This document shows, in pieces, positions 26,069-34,677 of a stretch of 64,000 nucleotides of DNA. Source of the stretch: Muribaculaceae bacterium (GTDB taxonomy: Bacteria; Bacteroidota; Bacteroidia; Bacteroidales; Muribaculaceae); assembly GCA_029061225.1 (NCBI GenBank), contig JAIDSM010000141.1:1-64000 (forward strand), in the 5' to 3' direction. Below the pieces are notes generated by a model, which was not told the origin of the DNA, ran no database searches, and was given only the letters and a program-made list of their open reading frames with translations. The position numbers and the translations under genes were made by a program. The first letter of the stretch is position 1, and the number at the start of each line of letters is the position of its first letter.

Positions 26069-27204
26069 TCATGAGTCTATCCACCCTTCTACTCTCTTTC
26101 AGCCTCCTGCAGATGATCACCGGCGCTTCGGCCTCCACGGCCGACAGCACAGAGATGGCGCCTGCAGGAGCTACTGTTTTGTTTGCCGGCGACGCTATGC
26201 AGCATCAGGGGCAGCTCGATCAGGCACTTCTCGTAGGAGGCGGTAAGAGCTATGACTACTCCGACTGCTTCCGCTGGATCGCGCCTGCAGTCACAGAGGC
26301 CGACTATGCCGTGGTCAATCTTGAGGTACCCCTCGGAGGAGGTCCGCGCTACAGCGGCTATCCATGCTTCAGCGCGCCCGACAGCTACGCGCAGGCTCTT
26401 GCCGATGCCGGATTCGACCTAATGCTTACGGCCAACAACCATTGCCTCGACTCAGGAATGAAGGCGGCGCGCAGGACGCTTTCTGCACTCGACTCCATCG
26501 GCGTTGACCATATCGGCACTTACCATAACGCTGCCGACCGTGAAGCGAAGGTTCCGTTCGTCAAAGACATCAACGGAATTAAATTCGGATTTCTCAACTA
26601 CACATACGGCACCAACGGCATTCCTGCGCGCGACGGCATGGAGGTTGCTCTTATAGACCGAGAGAAAATCGCACACGAGATGAAGCGCAGCCGCGAGGCA
26701 GGAGCCGAGATTCTGGTGGTGACTATGCATTGGGGTATAGAATATGTGCTGCGTGAAAATGCTATACAACGGGATCTTGCACGTTTCCTTATCGACAATG
26801 GCGCCGATATGGTGATCGGAAGCCATCCCCACGTAATCCAGCCTATGAAGATGGTGCGCGACGAGAAGCGGCAGCAGGATGTACCTGTTGTATATTCTCT
26901 CGGCAATCTGATCTCCAACATGAAGACGGGCGACACTCAGGGAGGCGCTTATATGCGTGTCAGGGTGGAGCGAGATAAAGACGGAAAGGCGAAGGTGAAG
27001 TGGGCCGACTATGACACTTTCTTCTGCGCCAAGCCTACCGGTAAAGGCACAAACTACACAGTCATACCATCTGACCGCACCGACCTGATCCCGGCTTCCC
27101 AGATGAGGCAATGGCAGATATTCGACCGCTCCTCATCCAAGGTATTCGACGCCGAGAACGTCAACATCCCCCGTCGCAAAAAAACGAAAACCGAAAACGA
27201 ATAA
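26065..27204 (+). CDS. CapA-family (PGA_cap) metallophosphoesterase-like protein
   Basis: A 379-residue exported protein. After a signal peptide it carries TVLFAGDAMQHQGQ, VNLEVPLGGG, LTANNHCLDSG and IGSHPHVIQPM, the motif set of the CapA/poly-gamma-glutamate family related to calcineurin-like phosphoesterases. No capB or capC genes are nearby, so poly-glutamate capsule synthesis is not indicated. A cell-envelope role is likely. It is the last gene of the three-gene unit. Confidence 0.85.
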   Translation: MIMSLSTLLLSFSLLQMITGASASTADSTEMAPAGATVLFAGDAMQHQGQLDQALLVGGGKSYDYSDCFRWIAPAVTEADYAVVNLEVPLGGGPRYSGYPCFSAPDSYAQALADAGFDLMLTANNHCLDSGMKAARRTLSALDSIGVDHIGTYHNAADREAKVPFVKDINGIKFGFLNYTYGTNGIPARDGMEVALIDREKIAHEMKRSREAGAEILVVTMHWGIEYVLRENAIQRDLARFLIDNGADMVIGSHPHVIQPMKMVRDEKRQQDVPVVYSLGNLISNMKTGDTQGGAYMRVRVERDKDGKAKVKWADYDTFFCAKPTGKGTNYTVIPSDRTDLIPASQMRQWQIFDRSSSKVFDAENVNIPRRKKTKTENE

Positions 27205-27215
27205 ATCATTAATCA

Positions 27216-27270
27216 AAAACGTAAAACGTACAACGTACAACGTAAAACGTAAAACGTAAAACGTAAAAAC
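27216..27270. repeat. Tandem AAAACGT heptamer tract
   Basis: About seven units of AAAACGT (some ACAACGT) fill the gap between the capA-like gene and ridA. Confidence 0.75.
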
Positions 27271-27282
27271 ACCCCAAAAGAC

Positions 27283-27657
27283 ATGAAAACCCAGATAGAC
27301 ACCCCTAAGGCTCCGGGCGCGATCGGACCCTACAGCCAGGCAGTGAAGGCCGGCAATCTCATCTTCGTATCAGGACAGCTCCCCATCAATCCCGAAGACG
27401 ACACCATGGGGGAATGCATCAAATGCCAGACTCGCCAGAGCCTTGAGAACGCGAAGGCAATCCTTGAGGCTGCCGGAGCATCTTTCGCCGACGTTGTGAA
27501 GACTACCGTATTCCTCGCCGACATGAGTCTTTTCGGCGCGATGAACGAGGTATATGCCGAATACTTCGCAGCCCCCTATCCCGCACGCTGCGCTTTTGCC
27601 GTGAAGGAACTTCCGAAGCAGGCCCTCGTGGAAATCGAGATGATCGCCTCCCTCTGA
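27283..27657 (+). CDS. ridA: RidA family enamine/imine deaminase
   Basis: A 124-residue cytoplasmic protein that hydrolyses reactive 2-aminoacrylate and related imines. Signatures are APGAIGPYSQAVKAGN, FVSGQLPI and the C-terminal PARCAFAVKELPKQALVEIE with the active-site Arg. Length is typical. Confidence 0.95.
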   Translation: MKTQIDTPKAPGAIGPYSQAVKAGNLIFVSGQLPINPEDDTMGECIKCQTRQSLENAKAILEAAGASFADVVKTTVFLADMSLFGAMNEVYAEYFAAPYPARCAFAVKELPKQALVEIEMIASL

Positions 27658-27704
27658 CCCTTAACCCTTAACACTTAATGTTCACTGTTTAATACTTAAC
27701 ACTT
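27658..27704. repeat. Degenerate CCTTAAC tract
   Basis: Repeated CTTAACCCTTAACACTTAA words directly after the ridA stop, related to the tract at 19853. Confidence 0.55.
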
Positions 27705-27705
27705 A

Positions 27706-27743
27706 AAAAGGAGAGCTGAGGCCAAAGCCTCAGCTCTCCTTTT
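27706..27743. terminator. Bidirectional terminator between ridA and ABC-F
   Basis: GGAGAGCTGAGGC (27710-27722) pairs with GCCTCAGCTCTCC (27727-27739), with A and T runs outside. The last codons of the ABC-F gene lie within it. Confidence 0.8.
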
Positions 27744-29547
27744 CCATAAGTTCCAACATCCTCATCTCCGCCTCGTCAAGCCGTGAGATGACCTCCTCCA
27801 TCCTTGCCCCCGCGGCTGTGATCTCATCCACCGACATGGAGCCGGAAGACATGGCTGATTCAAGTTCAGACTTTTCCTTTTCGAGGCTTTCGAGTTCTAT
27901 CTCGAGAGCCTCCATTTCTTTTTTCTCTTTAAATGAAAGTTTAGGCTTACGCTCCGTCTTCTGCTTGCCTCTTGACTCTTCACTATTGACATTTACCCCT
28001 TCACTCTTAACCTTTGCCTCCTTCTCCTCCTGACGCACGCAGTGACGGTATGTGGAATAATCGCCCGGAAAGTCCCTAACTTCGCCGTCACCTTTCATCA
28101 CAAAAAGATGGTCTACTATACGGTCAAGGAAGAAGCGGTCGTGGCTCACCACGATTACACATCCCTTGAAGTCCGCAAGATAATTCTCGAGGACTCCGAG
28201 TGTCATTATGTCAAGGTCGTTGGTCGGCTCATCGAGGATCAGGAAGTTAGGCTGCCGCATCAGTACTGTCGCAAGGTAGAGCCTTCGCCGCTCGCCTCCG
28301 CTCAGCTTGTAGATGTATTTCTGCTGCGTGGCCGGTTCGAAAAGGAAATGGGTTAGGAACTGCTGCGCCGTAAGGGTGGTTTTGTCGTCTATTCTTACTG
28401 TCTCGGCAATCTCCCTGACGGCATCGATCACCTTCTTCCTCTCGTCGAAATCCGTCATCCCCTCCTGTGAGTAATATCCCCATCTCACGGTCTCCCCAAC
28501 GTCGAAATGTCCGGAGTCAGGCTGGAGCTCACCGAGAAGCATCTTGATGAACGTGGACTTTCCGGCGCCGTTGTCGCCGACTATACCCACTTTCTCGAAT
28601 CGGGCGAAATTGTAATTGAAATCATTGAGTATAGGAATAGCTTTGACCGACCCGTCGGGCAATGTTTTCTCGAATCTTTTGGCCACATGCACAGCCTCGA
28701 AGATCTTGTTGCCTATATAGCTTCCCTTCACTGCAAGCCGCACGTCTTTCTCGCTGAGATTGACGTGGCTACGTTTCTCAAGGTCGTGGAAGGAGTCTAT
28801 CCTGTATTTCGCCTTGCTCCCTCGTGCCTGAGGCTGACGCCGCATCCATTCCAGTTCGGTGCGCAGCAGATTCTTCACCTTGGCGAGTTCCGCGCTCAGC
28901 ACTTCATGGCGTTCGGTACGTTTCCGTAGATAATAGTCATAGTTGCCGTCGTAGATAAATGCCTGCTCCCGGTCTATCTCAAGGATACGCGTGCAGACAT
29001 TGTCGAGAAAGTATCTGTCGTGGGTCACCATGATCAGAGTGACCCTCAGTCGTGTGAGATAAGCTTCAAGCCACTCCACCATCGCTATGTCCAGATGGTT
29101 GGTCGGCTCGTCGAGAATCAGTAGGTCCGGTTCCTGAAGAAGCGTCCGTGCGATCGATACCCTCTTGAACTGTCCGCCCGACATAGTGCCGAGCTTCTGT
29201 CCGAAATCGGAGATACCGAGCTGGGAGAGCATCTGCTTCGCACGGTCTTCTGCACCATAGTCTTCACTGTCGTGCGGAGCCGGCTTCGCGTATTCAAGCG
29301 CAGTCGCCTCCGGGTCGAACTCGGGACTCTGCGACAGATACCCCACACGACAGCCGTCGGAAAAGGTGATCTTTCCCGAATCGTAGTCGTCGAGGCCGCA
29401 TATGATATTGAGAAGGGTGGTCTTGCCCGAACCGTTGCGTGCCACTATACCTATCTTATCTCCCTCTTCCACCGTCAGGGAAAGATCGGAAAAAAGAATC
29501 CTGTCTCCTATCGACTTAGTGAGGTTCTCGATCTGAAGCTTTATCAT
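27730..29547 (-). CDS. ABC-F ATPase, Uup-like
   Basis: A 605-residue soluble ABC protein with two intact ATPase domains: P-loops ARNGSGKTTL and GDNGAGKSTF, signatures MSGGQFKR and LSGGERRR, and Walker B LILDEPTNHLD and [11 protein letters not shown]. The ~65-residue C-terminal segment is a charged coiled coil (MEALEIELESLEKEKSELES), as in Uup. ABC-F proteins act on ribosomes or, for Uup, on DNA repair intermediates. The linker between the domains is the usual arm region. It is likely monocistronic. Confidence 0.92.
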   Translation of the reverse strand: MIKLQIENLTKSIGDRILFSDLSLTVEEGDKIGIVARNGSGKTTLLNIICGLDDYDSGKITFSDGCRVGYLSQSPEFDPEATALEYAKPAPHDSEDYGAEDRAKQMLSQLGISDFGQKLGTMSGGQFKRVSIARTLLQEPDLLILDEPTNHLDIAMVEWLEAYLTRLRVTLIMVTHDRYFLDNVCTRILEIDREQAFIYDGNYDYYLRKRTERHEVLSAELAKVKNLLRTELEWMRRQPQARGSKAKYRIDSFHDLEKRSHVNLSEKDVRLAVKGSYIGNKIFEAVHVAKRFEKTLPDGSVKAIPILNDFNYNFARFEKVGIVGDNGAGKSTFIKMLLGELQPDSGHFDVGETVRWGYYSQEGMTDFDERKKVIDAVREIAETVRIDDKTTLTAQQFLTHFLFEPATQQKYIYKLSGGERRRLYLATVLMRQPNFLILDEPTNDLDIMTLGVLENYLADFKGCVIVVSHDRFFLDRIVDHLFVMKGDGEVRDFPGDYSTYRHCVRQEEKEAKVKSEGVNVNSEESRGKQKTERKPKLSFKEKKEMEALEIELESLEKEKSELESAMSSGSMSVDEITAAGARMEEVISRLDEAEMRMLELMEKES

Positions 29548-29643
29548 TACGAATTATGTAATTGATCAGATTAAATTTATGGTATCCGCTAATGCTTTCA
29601 AATGATACTCAGCGTCAAACAATTATTAATTATGCATTATGAA

Positions 29644-29937
29644 TTAGCACAAGTAGTCTACGCAGGCGCGAGCCTCCTTATAGGGGCCGAGAATCGCCGC
29701 TGCGGCCACATGGGCCGGATGCTTGGCGTAGACGGCCACGTCCTTCATAGTAGGCACTGTGGCTGTCAGCACCACATCCCAGTCTTCTGCCGGATTCACG
29801 TTTATGCCTACCTCCATGCTTTCGAGACATTCTATTTTCTCAGGCAGCGCGAGAAGCGCTGACTTGAAGTCTTCGGCTATCTTGCGGCGGAGCTCTTCGC
29901 TGCCGTGAAGCTTGAACATTACTGTATGTTTTACCAT
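29644..29937 (-). CDS. Dabb-family (stress-responsive A/B barrel) protein
   Basis: A 97-residue dimeric ferredoxin-like barrel protein. It begins VKHTVMFKLHG and has the late YAKHPAHVAAAA motif characteristic of the Dabb family. These are small cytoplasmic proteins of mostly unknown function. It is divergent from the porin gene, with promoters that overlap. Confidence 0.85.
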   Translation of the reverse strand: MVKHTVMFKLHGSEELRRKIAEDFKSALLALPEKIECLESMEVGINVNPAEDWDVVLTATVPTMKDVAVYAKHPAHVAAAAILGPYKEARACVDYLC

Positions 29938-29951
29938 GTCGTTTTATATTT

Positions 29952-29983
29952 TTTGCAAAGTTAATAAAAAAATCCTAACTTTG
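29952..29983 (+). promoter_or_regulatory. Porin promoter, overlapping the divergent Dabb -7 box
   Basis: Plus strand: TTTG (29952-29955) and TAACTTTG (29976-29983), 20 bp apart. The minus-strand TAACTTTG for the Dabb gene (29963-29956) lies in the spacer, so the two polymerases would compete. Confidence 0.65.
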
Positions 29984-30007
29984 CACCCTCAAACATCAAT
30001 AGCACTC

Positions 30008-31036
30008 ATGAAAAAGCACTATTTCATCATTGCGTCGGCCTTCCTGCTGACATCGCCGTCTTTCACGGCATCAGCTGAGACTGCTCCTGAGCCGGCCGAA
30101 GGAGCTGACAAGATTAGCTACATTCCCGAATTCCATGGAGCTGTCAGGCCTCGTTGGGAACTCGATACCGAGACCGGACAGAGCCGCTTCGAGGTAAGAT
30201 GGGCGCGTTTCACAGCTGAAGGAAAAGTGGCCCCGAAGATCGGATATTTCCTTCAGGTTGATCTCTGCGACCAGGGTGTATTCAAGTTTCACGACGCATA
30301 TGTGAAGATGGGCGTTGCCAAGGGTCTCGAGGTGCAGGCCGGCCAATTCCGCATGCCGTTCGGTCGCGAGCCATTTATGGCTCCCCAGAACTATGTCTTC
30401 GCCAACCGTTCATTCATGGGCAAGCAGATGTGCAACTACCGTAAGGTTGGCGCAAAACTCACTTATACGGTTCCCGTATCTCTCCCCCTCACCGTTGAGG
30501 CGGCTGTGGGTAATGCCGGAGGAGTAAGCAACCACAACACATGGAGCAAGTCGTATATGGGATGCGGACGCGTGACCCTTCAGGCCGGAGACTTCAATAT
30601 TTGCGGAGGTGTGATGGATATTCTGCCTGATGTCACGCGCATCATGCTCTACGACATCGGGACGACGTGGAAGCGAGGTGACTGGCGCGGCGGTGTGGAA
30701 TATATGAACGAGCATTATGTCGGCTCGAGCCACAAGGACGCCCACTCATGGGTGGCCTGGGGCGACTATGGACGCCCCGCGAAACTCGGCATCTTCAACC
30801 ATTGGAGCGTCCAGGCCCGCTACGACGGAATGAATCGTCAGTGGAACGGTGTCGCGGACACGGCTGACAATGAAGGGCGTCATCGCCTGACGCTGGGAGG
30901 TACGCTCTCCTATCGTTATAAGAAAGTGTTCGCCGACGTCATGCTCGATTATGAGCAGTATTTTTATCAGCACGGCTATACCCCGACCGAAGGCCAAGGC
31001 AATAAACTCGTCCTCGAACTCGCCGTCCGCTTCTGA
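30008..31036 (+). CDS. Outer-membrane porin (phosphate-selective porin O/P type)
   Basis: A 342-residue beta-barrel protein with a signal peptide (MKKHYFIIASAFLLTSPSFT). The barrel has alternating strands, QAGQFRMPFGREPF and GAKLTYTV, and a C-terminal LVLELAVRF ending in Phe as outer-membrane proteins do. It resembles Porin_O_P. The substrate cannot be read from sequence. The start at 30008 sits 24 bases after the -7 box. Confidence 0.85.
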   Translation: MKKHYFIIASAFLLTSPSFTASAETAPEPAEGADKISYIPEFHGAVRPRWELDTETGQSRFEVRWARFTAEGKVAPKIGYFLQVDLCDQGVFKFHDAYVKMGVAKGLEVQAGQFRMPFGREPFMAPQNYVFANRSFMGKQMCNYRKVGAKLTYTVPVSLPLTVEAAVGNAGGVSNHNTWSKSYMGCGRVTLQAGDFNICGGVMDILPDVTRIMLYDIGTTWKRGDWRGGVEYMNEHYVGSSHKDAHSWVAWGDYGRPAKLGIFNHWSVQARYDGMNRQWNGVADTADNEGRHRLTLGGTLSYRYKKVFADVMLDYEQYFYQHGYTPTEGQGNKLVLELAVRF

Positions 31037-31132
31037 CATGATAGAAGACATTACATACAAAATCCAAATGTTAATTAAATGTTAAAATCATAGTATATAT
31101 TTGCCTTAGGGAAAATAATTCTTACCTTTGTA

Positions 31133-31140
31133 ATCGAAAT
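31133..31140 (+). promoter_or_regulatory. Promoter -7 box of the cobalamin locus
   Basis: TACCTTTG about 22 bp before the riboswitch. The -33 box is not well conserved. Confidence 0.5.
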
Positions 31141-31162
31141 GGTTGCTCTGTCATCCAAGAGA

Positions 31163-31346
31163 GGAGGCATCAAGGAGCATTAAAAGGGAATGAGGTGTGA
31201 TTCCTCGACAGTACCCGCTGCTGTATTTCCCCGTTCCATGACTAAGTAAATACGTTATGGAATAAAGGTTTTTCGCATCCTGCCACTGGTCATTTCAAGA
31301 CTGGGAAGGCGCGAGAAAACCGGGATAAGTCAGAAGACCTGCCATT
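31163..31346 (+). promoter_or_regulatory. Cobalamin (B12) riboswitch
   Basis: The conserved aptamer elements appear in order: TTAAAAGGGAATGAGGTGTG, CAGTACCCGCTGCTGTA (the B12 box core region), GCCACTG, GGGAAGGCG and GATAAGTCAGAAGACCTGCC. GGCA (31166-31169) can close with TGCC (31340-31343). It represses the downstream uptake genes when cobalamin is plentiful. Confidence 0.95.
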
Positions 31347-31463
31347 ATCAATCAAGAAAAGCGCCCACGGGACTATGGGTTGGTCTTCTCACAGTCCCTG
31401 GTTTGCAGTGGATGTGAGATAATTCTTATACGGTTCTACTGATTACTCTAAGAATATACCCAT

Positions 31464-31510
31464 ATCCCGTCGAAATACCATTATCGGTATTCTGGCGGGA
31501 TTCTTTTTTT
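31464..31510 (+). terminator. Terminator forming the riboswitch expression platform
   Basis: ATCCCGTC (31464-31471) and AATACC pair with GGTATT and GGCGGGAT (ending 31501), with one mismatch. A run of seven T follows, 21 bases before btuB. Upstream, CTTAT/ATAAG-type and GGGACT/AGTCCC pairings could form alternative structures. Confidence 0.75.
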
Positions 31511-31531
31511 ATCCATTGTAATCGGTAGGAA

Positions 31532-33529
31532 ATGGCAAATCGCTTATTCTGGTCTATTGTCATCCCATGCATTCTTCCGGGTGTGATCAATGCTGAGCAA
31601 CAATCAGACTCTACATATCTTCTTAAGGAAGTTATCGTCACGGCCCGTCAGAACAGCCGTGACATCATACCCGTACAGACGCTCTCCGGCGAAGAGCTTC
31701 AGAAACTCAACAGCAACAGCATCGCCGACGCCCTACGGTATTTTTCCGGAGTGCAAGTGAAGGATTACGGAGGTGTCGGAGGTTTGAAAACCGTAAACAT
31801 CAGGTCGATGGGCACTAACCACACCGGCGTCGTCTACGATGGAGTGGAGCTGGGAAATGCCCAGAACGGACAGATTGATCTCGGACAGTTTTCACTCGAC
31901 AACATTGAGTCGCTTTCCCTCTACAATGGCCAGAAAAGCGAGATCCTGCAGCCCGCGAAAGACTTTGGTTCAGCAGGTACCATATATATGAAGACCCGGA
32001 CACCAGTCTTCAATGAGGATGAAAACTATCATGTGCGGGCTACCCTTAGGACTGGTTCTTTTGATCTGTTGAATCCTTCTGCTCTAATAGAACTCAAGCT
32101 AAGTCGGAAAGTCACGGCTTCCCTGAGTGCAGAATGGGTTAACTCAAGCGGCAAGTACAAATTCCGTTACCGGCGCGTAAATCCGGCGGGAGAATTGGCT
32201 TATGACACTACCGCTGTCCGACAGAATGGAGATATTAACGCTACCCGCATAGAATTGAATACGTACGGAGAGTTAAACAACGGCTCATGGACATTCAAGG
32301 CCTACAACTATAATTCTGAGCGTGGTGTGCCTGGCGCGATAGTCAATAATGTCTGGCGTCGTGGAGAACGCATATGGGATACCAACTCATTCGTACAGGG
32401 ACGCTATACCGGACTCTTTGGCCGATTCTCTACCCTTAACAATCTCAAATACGCATTCTATCGCACCCACTATGTCAACAATGACGACAAGCAGGTGAAG
32501 ATCGACAACCTCTACAGGCAGAAAGAGATATATTTATCATCTGCCAACGAATATGGAATCTCTGACCGATGGAAAATATCGGCCAGCTATGACTTCTTTT
32601 GGAATACACTCGATGCTGATGTCTACGGTTTTGTCAAGCCGGACAGGATTTCACAATTTCTTTCAGCGGCCACTGCGCTTAATCTTGACCGGTTTAAGAT
32701 GCAGGCAAGCGTTTTGGGGATTTTCATTCATGACCGTATAAAAGGACAGCAGGCTCCCGCAGACAAGCATGTGCTCTCACCCGCTGTGTTCATAAACGGA
32801 TATCCTCTTGGAAACAAGGATTTCTCCCTTAGGGCTTTCTTCAAGAAATCTTTCAGGATGCCGACCTTCAACGACCTCTATTACGCCGACATGGGCAACT
32901 CCAGACTGTCTCCTGAACACGTAGTGCAATACAACGCCGGAATACTGTATGACCATAGTTCATCCTCTTCCGTAATTGCGACAGCCCGGTTGAGCGCCGA
33001 TGTCTATTACAATAAGGTAAAAGACAAGATAGTGGCCTATCCTAAAGGCCAGCAGTTCAGGTGGACCATGCTCAACCTTGGACTTGTCGACATCCGTGGC
33101 ATCGATGTGACGGGACTTATGACCCTGCATCCTGCGAAAGATCTATTCCTTACCCTAAGGGCGCAATATACTTTTCAGCGTGCCATCGACATAACAGATC
33201 CTTCCGACAATTACTATAGAGATCAGATTCCATATATTCCCCGGCATTCGGGATCTGCCGTGGCCAACGCTCAATGGAAAGGGTGGATTTTCAACTACTC
33301 TTGGATATACGTCGGGGAAAGATACAACCAGCAGGAAAACATCAGATACAATTACACACAGCCTTGGTATACATCCGATATTTCCATAGGAAAGGATCTA
33401 AGGTTCGGGAAAGTCAGCTTGAGATGCCTTTTAGAGATAAACAATCTTCTGAGTCAGGACTATGATGTCATTCTCAATTATCCTATGCCGAAACGTAACT
33501 TCAGACTGACCTTAAACGTGGAAATATGA
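31532..33529 (+). CDS. btuB: TonB-dependent cobalamin receptor, BtuB-like
   Basis: A 665-residue outer-membrane TonB-dependent transporter. A signal peptide is followed by a TonB-box-like region (LLKEVIVTARQ), a plug domain with ADALRYFSGVQVKDYGGVGG and VNIRSMGTNHTGVVYDG, then a 22-strand-type barrel ending in FRLTLNVEI. The cobalamin riboswitch upstream and BtuG-type gene downstream identify it as a BtuB homologue that imports corrinoids. It overlaps the next gene by ATGA. Confidence 0.93.
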   Translation: MANRLFWSIVIPCILPGVINAEQQSDSTYLLKEVIVTARQNSRDIIPVQTLSGEELQKLNSNSIADALRYFSGVQVKDYGGVGGLKTVNIRSMGTNHTGVVYDGVELGNAQNGQIDLGQFSLDNIESLSLYNGQKSEILQPAKDFGSAGTIYMKTRTPVFNEDENYHVRATLRTGSFDLLNPSALIELKLSRKVTASLSAEWVNSSGKYKFRYRRVNPAGELAYDTTAVRQNGDINATRIELNTYGELNNGSWTFKAYNYNSERGVPGAIVNNVWRRGERIWDTNSFVQGRYTGLFGRFSTLNNLKYAFYRTHYVNNDDKQVKIDNLYRQKEIYLSSANEYGISDRWKISASYDFFWNTLDADVYGFVKPDRISQFLSAATALNLDRFKMQASVLGIFIHDRIKGQQAPADKHVLSPAVFINGYPLGNKDFSLRAFFKKSFRMPTFNDLYYADMGNSRLSPEHVVQYNAGILYDHSSSSSVIATARLSADVYYNKVKDKIVAYPKGQQFRWTMLNLGLVDIRGIDVTGLMTLHPAKDLFLTLRAQYTFQRAIDITDPSDNYYRDQIPYIPRHSGSAVANAQWKGWIFNYSWIYVGERYNQQENIRYNYTQPWYTSDISIGKDLRFGKVSLRCLLEINNLLSQDYDVILNYPMPKRNFRLTLNVEI

Positions 33530-34677
33530 ACATCAAACAGTTTTTCTTATATTTTTTCCCGCTCCTGACGGTAGCCACAAGTTGTCGTGAAGACGAACTT
33601 GTGGTTCCCTCGGAGTATGAGATAGTAGGCGACGAGGAACGAGGGGGTTCCGTCAGGGGATTCTATCTCGTCAATGAAGGAAACATGGGATCGAATAAAT
33701 GTACACTTGATTTCTACGACTATCATACCGGTCTTTATTCCAGAAACTTCTATGCCGAGAAGAATCCTCATGTGATAAAGGAACTCGGCGACGTGGGCAA
33801 TGACATAGGCATATATGGCAGCAAGATGTATGTTGTCGTAAATTGCTCGCATAAGGTGGAGGTCCTTGACGCGCGTTCAGGTGTCCGACTTGGGCAGGTA
33901 GACATTCCTAACTGCAGATACGTAAGGTTTCATCGAGGCAAAGCGTATGTCAGTTCTTATGTAGGCCCGGTTCTCATCGACCCGCATGCTCCCAAGGGTG
34001 CTGTCTACGAAGTGGACACCCTGTCGCTTTCCATCACACGGAAAGTCTCTGTCGGCTATCAGCCGGAAGAGATGGAGATTGTAGACGACTATATGTATGT
34101 AGCGAACTCCGGAGGTTATCGTGCTCCTTTGTATGATAACACAGTTTCCGTCATACAGATGGTAGATTTCAAGCAGGTGCAGCAGATTCCGGTCGGTATC
34201 AACCTGCATCGTCTGAAAAAGGATAGATACGGCAAATTGTGGGTGACGTCTCGCGGCGACTACCAGTCCCGTCCATCAAGACTGTATGTCATGCAGAAGA
34301 AACCGGGGTTCAATCAGATGACGGTCACTGATACTATTCCGATAGCATGTTCGAATATGGCTTTCTACGGCGACTACATGTACTATTACGCCACTGAATG
34401 GAATAATTATACCGCGTCAAACACAATCAGCTACGGCATAATAGATATCCGTACTAAAGAAATAATATCCGGTAATTTCATCACTGACGGTACTGAAAGA
34501 GAGATAACTATTCCTTATGGAATCGCTGTTCATCCCGACACCGGCGACATCTTTGTGACTGATGCGAAAAACTATGTTTCATCCGGAACGCTTTACTGTT
34601 TCACTCCCGACGGACGTAAAAAGTGGAGCGTAAGGACCGGAGATATTCCGGCTCACATTACTTTCTTGAGAAAATGA
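33526..34677 (+). CDS. btuG: BtuG-type surface cobalamin-binding beta-propeller lipoprotein
   Basis: A 383-residue lipoprotein (lipobox ATSC at residue ~20). The body is a DUF5074/YncE-like beta-propeller with repeated strands: FYLVNEGNMGSNKCTLDFYD, YVANSGGY, YGIAVHPDTGDIFVTD. In Bacteroides, BtuG binds cobalamin with extreme affinity at the cell surface and passes it to BtuB. The start overlaps the btuB stop (ATGA) as expected for a receptor-lipoprotein pair. Confidence 0.9.
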   Translation: MNIKQFFLYFFPLLTVATSCREDELVVPSEYEIVGDEERGGSVRGFYLVNEGNMGSNKCTLDFYDYHTGLYSRNFYAEKNPHVIKELGDVGNDIGIYGSKMYVVVNCSHKVEVLDARSGVRLGQVDIPNCRYVRFHRGKAYVSSYVGPVLIDPHAPKGAVYEVDTLSLSITRKVSVGYQPEEMEIVDDYMYVANSGGYRAPLYDNTVSVIQMVDFKQVQQIPVGINLHRLKKDRYGKLWVTSRGDYQSRPSRLYVMQKKPGFNQMTVTDTIPIACSNMAFYGDYMYYYATEWNNYTASNTISYGIIDIRTKEIISGNFITDGTEREITIPYGIAVHPDTGDIFVTDAKNYVSSGTLYCFTPDGRKKWSVRTGDIPAHITFLRK

